Assembly (NCBI GenBank): GCA_023634235.1
Contig: JAMKCF010000013.1
Coordinates: forward strand, 4,703,327 to 4,767,326
DNA: 64,000 nt
From: Pisaster brevispinus
Lineage: Eukaryota > Echinodermata > Asteroidea > Forcipulatida > Asteriidae
Direction of reading: 5' to 3'
Shown here one piece after another: positions 63,855-64,000 of the stretch (position 1 is its first letter; every line of letters begins with the position of its first letter). The notes under the pieces were generated by a model that ran no database searches, was not told the DNA's origin, and saw nothing but the letters and a program-made list of their open reading frames with translations. The translations under genes were made by a program, and so were the position numbers.

Positions 63855-64000
63855 AAAGGTATTGTACAAGATTGGTAAGAATAAAAAAATAACATTTATT
63901 AATTTTATATTGTAAGAATAATGATTTTGAAATTTATACTAGAATCATTTTTTTCTGTGAAATAGTTAGGGCCTCTGAAATAAAGTAATATTTGAGAAAA
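63855..64000. mobile_element. Fold-back MITE, GGTATTNTACAGGAT family (copy 3, cut by window end)
   Basis: AAAGGTATTGTACAAGATTG, ACTAGAATCATTTTTTTCTG and GCCTCTGAAATAAAGTAATA align with 37248-37592 in the same orientation. Confidence 0.75.

Larger units (their letters stand above)
62990..64000. other. Gene 2 intron upstream of the HRM exon (partial)
   Basis: Contains a GATTTCACAAAG fold-back (63317-63466), palindromic repeat copy 2 (about 63480-63760) and the start of a GGTATTNTACAGGAT MITE (63855 onward). The exon for the first half of the HRM is not visible. Confidence 0.65.

Overview
The window is metazoan nuclear DNA. Coding sequence is spread over many short exons with GT-AG introns, and the introns are full of tRNA-derived SINEs, fold-back (MITE-like) elements, tandem repeats and poly-C/poly-G runs. 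The families and repeat style suggest a marine deuterostome, most likely an echinoderm such as a sea star. That is inference: no species-diagnostic gene is present.

Two related adhesion G-protein-coupled receptor genes of the latrophilin (ADGRL) type lie tail to tail. Gene 1 is on the + strand (exons from 1597 to 34127) and gene 2 is on the - strand (exons from 62989 down to 41402). Both 5' halves lie outside the window, so neither promoter nor the N-terminal ligand-binding domains are visible. I assembled 15 exons (760 residues) for gene 1 and 20 exons (about 769 residues) for gene 2. The reading frame stays open across every junction I propose. Gene 2 retains the C-terminal half of a hormone-receptor motif (HRM). 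Both genes have a GAIN domain, an intact GPS autoproteolysis site (HL/T) followed by a TNFAILM tethered agonist, and seven transmembrane helices. Their cytoplasmic tails are unrelated.

Layout: 1-1596 upstream intron of gene 1; 1597-7783 GAIN and GPS exons; 8702-15476 TM1 to loop 3; 15477-27437 two large introns separated by a 30-nt microexon; 27438-28745 TM6-TM7 and proximal tail; 28746-33561 intron with a pair of about 500-bp inverted-repeat elements; 33562-34127 last exon; 34128-41401 3' UTR and intergenic DNA with a 54-bp minisatellite. Then gene 2, read right to left: 62989-55810 HRM and GAIN, 54605-54467 GPS, 53448-44472 7TM, 43184-41402 tail.

The most unusual items are these: a conserved-length microexon in intracellular loop 3 of gene 1; a 214-bp copy of the gene 2 TM1 exon inserted into a later intron of the same gene between 15-bp direct repeats; an 878-bp PIF/Harbinger-like deletion derivative that still encodes part of a Myb/SANT-like domain; a hAT-like MITE with an 8-bp target duplication; and in each gene a small tail exon whose skipping would truncate the receptor at once. 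I see no prokaryotic, viral or CRISPR content.
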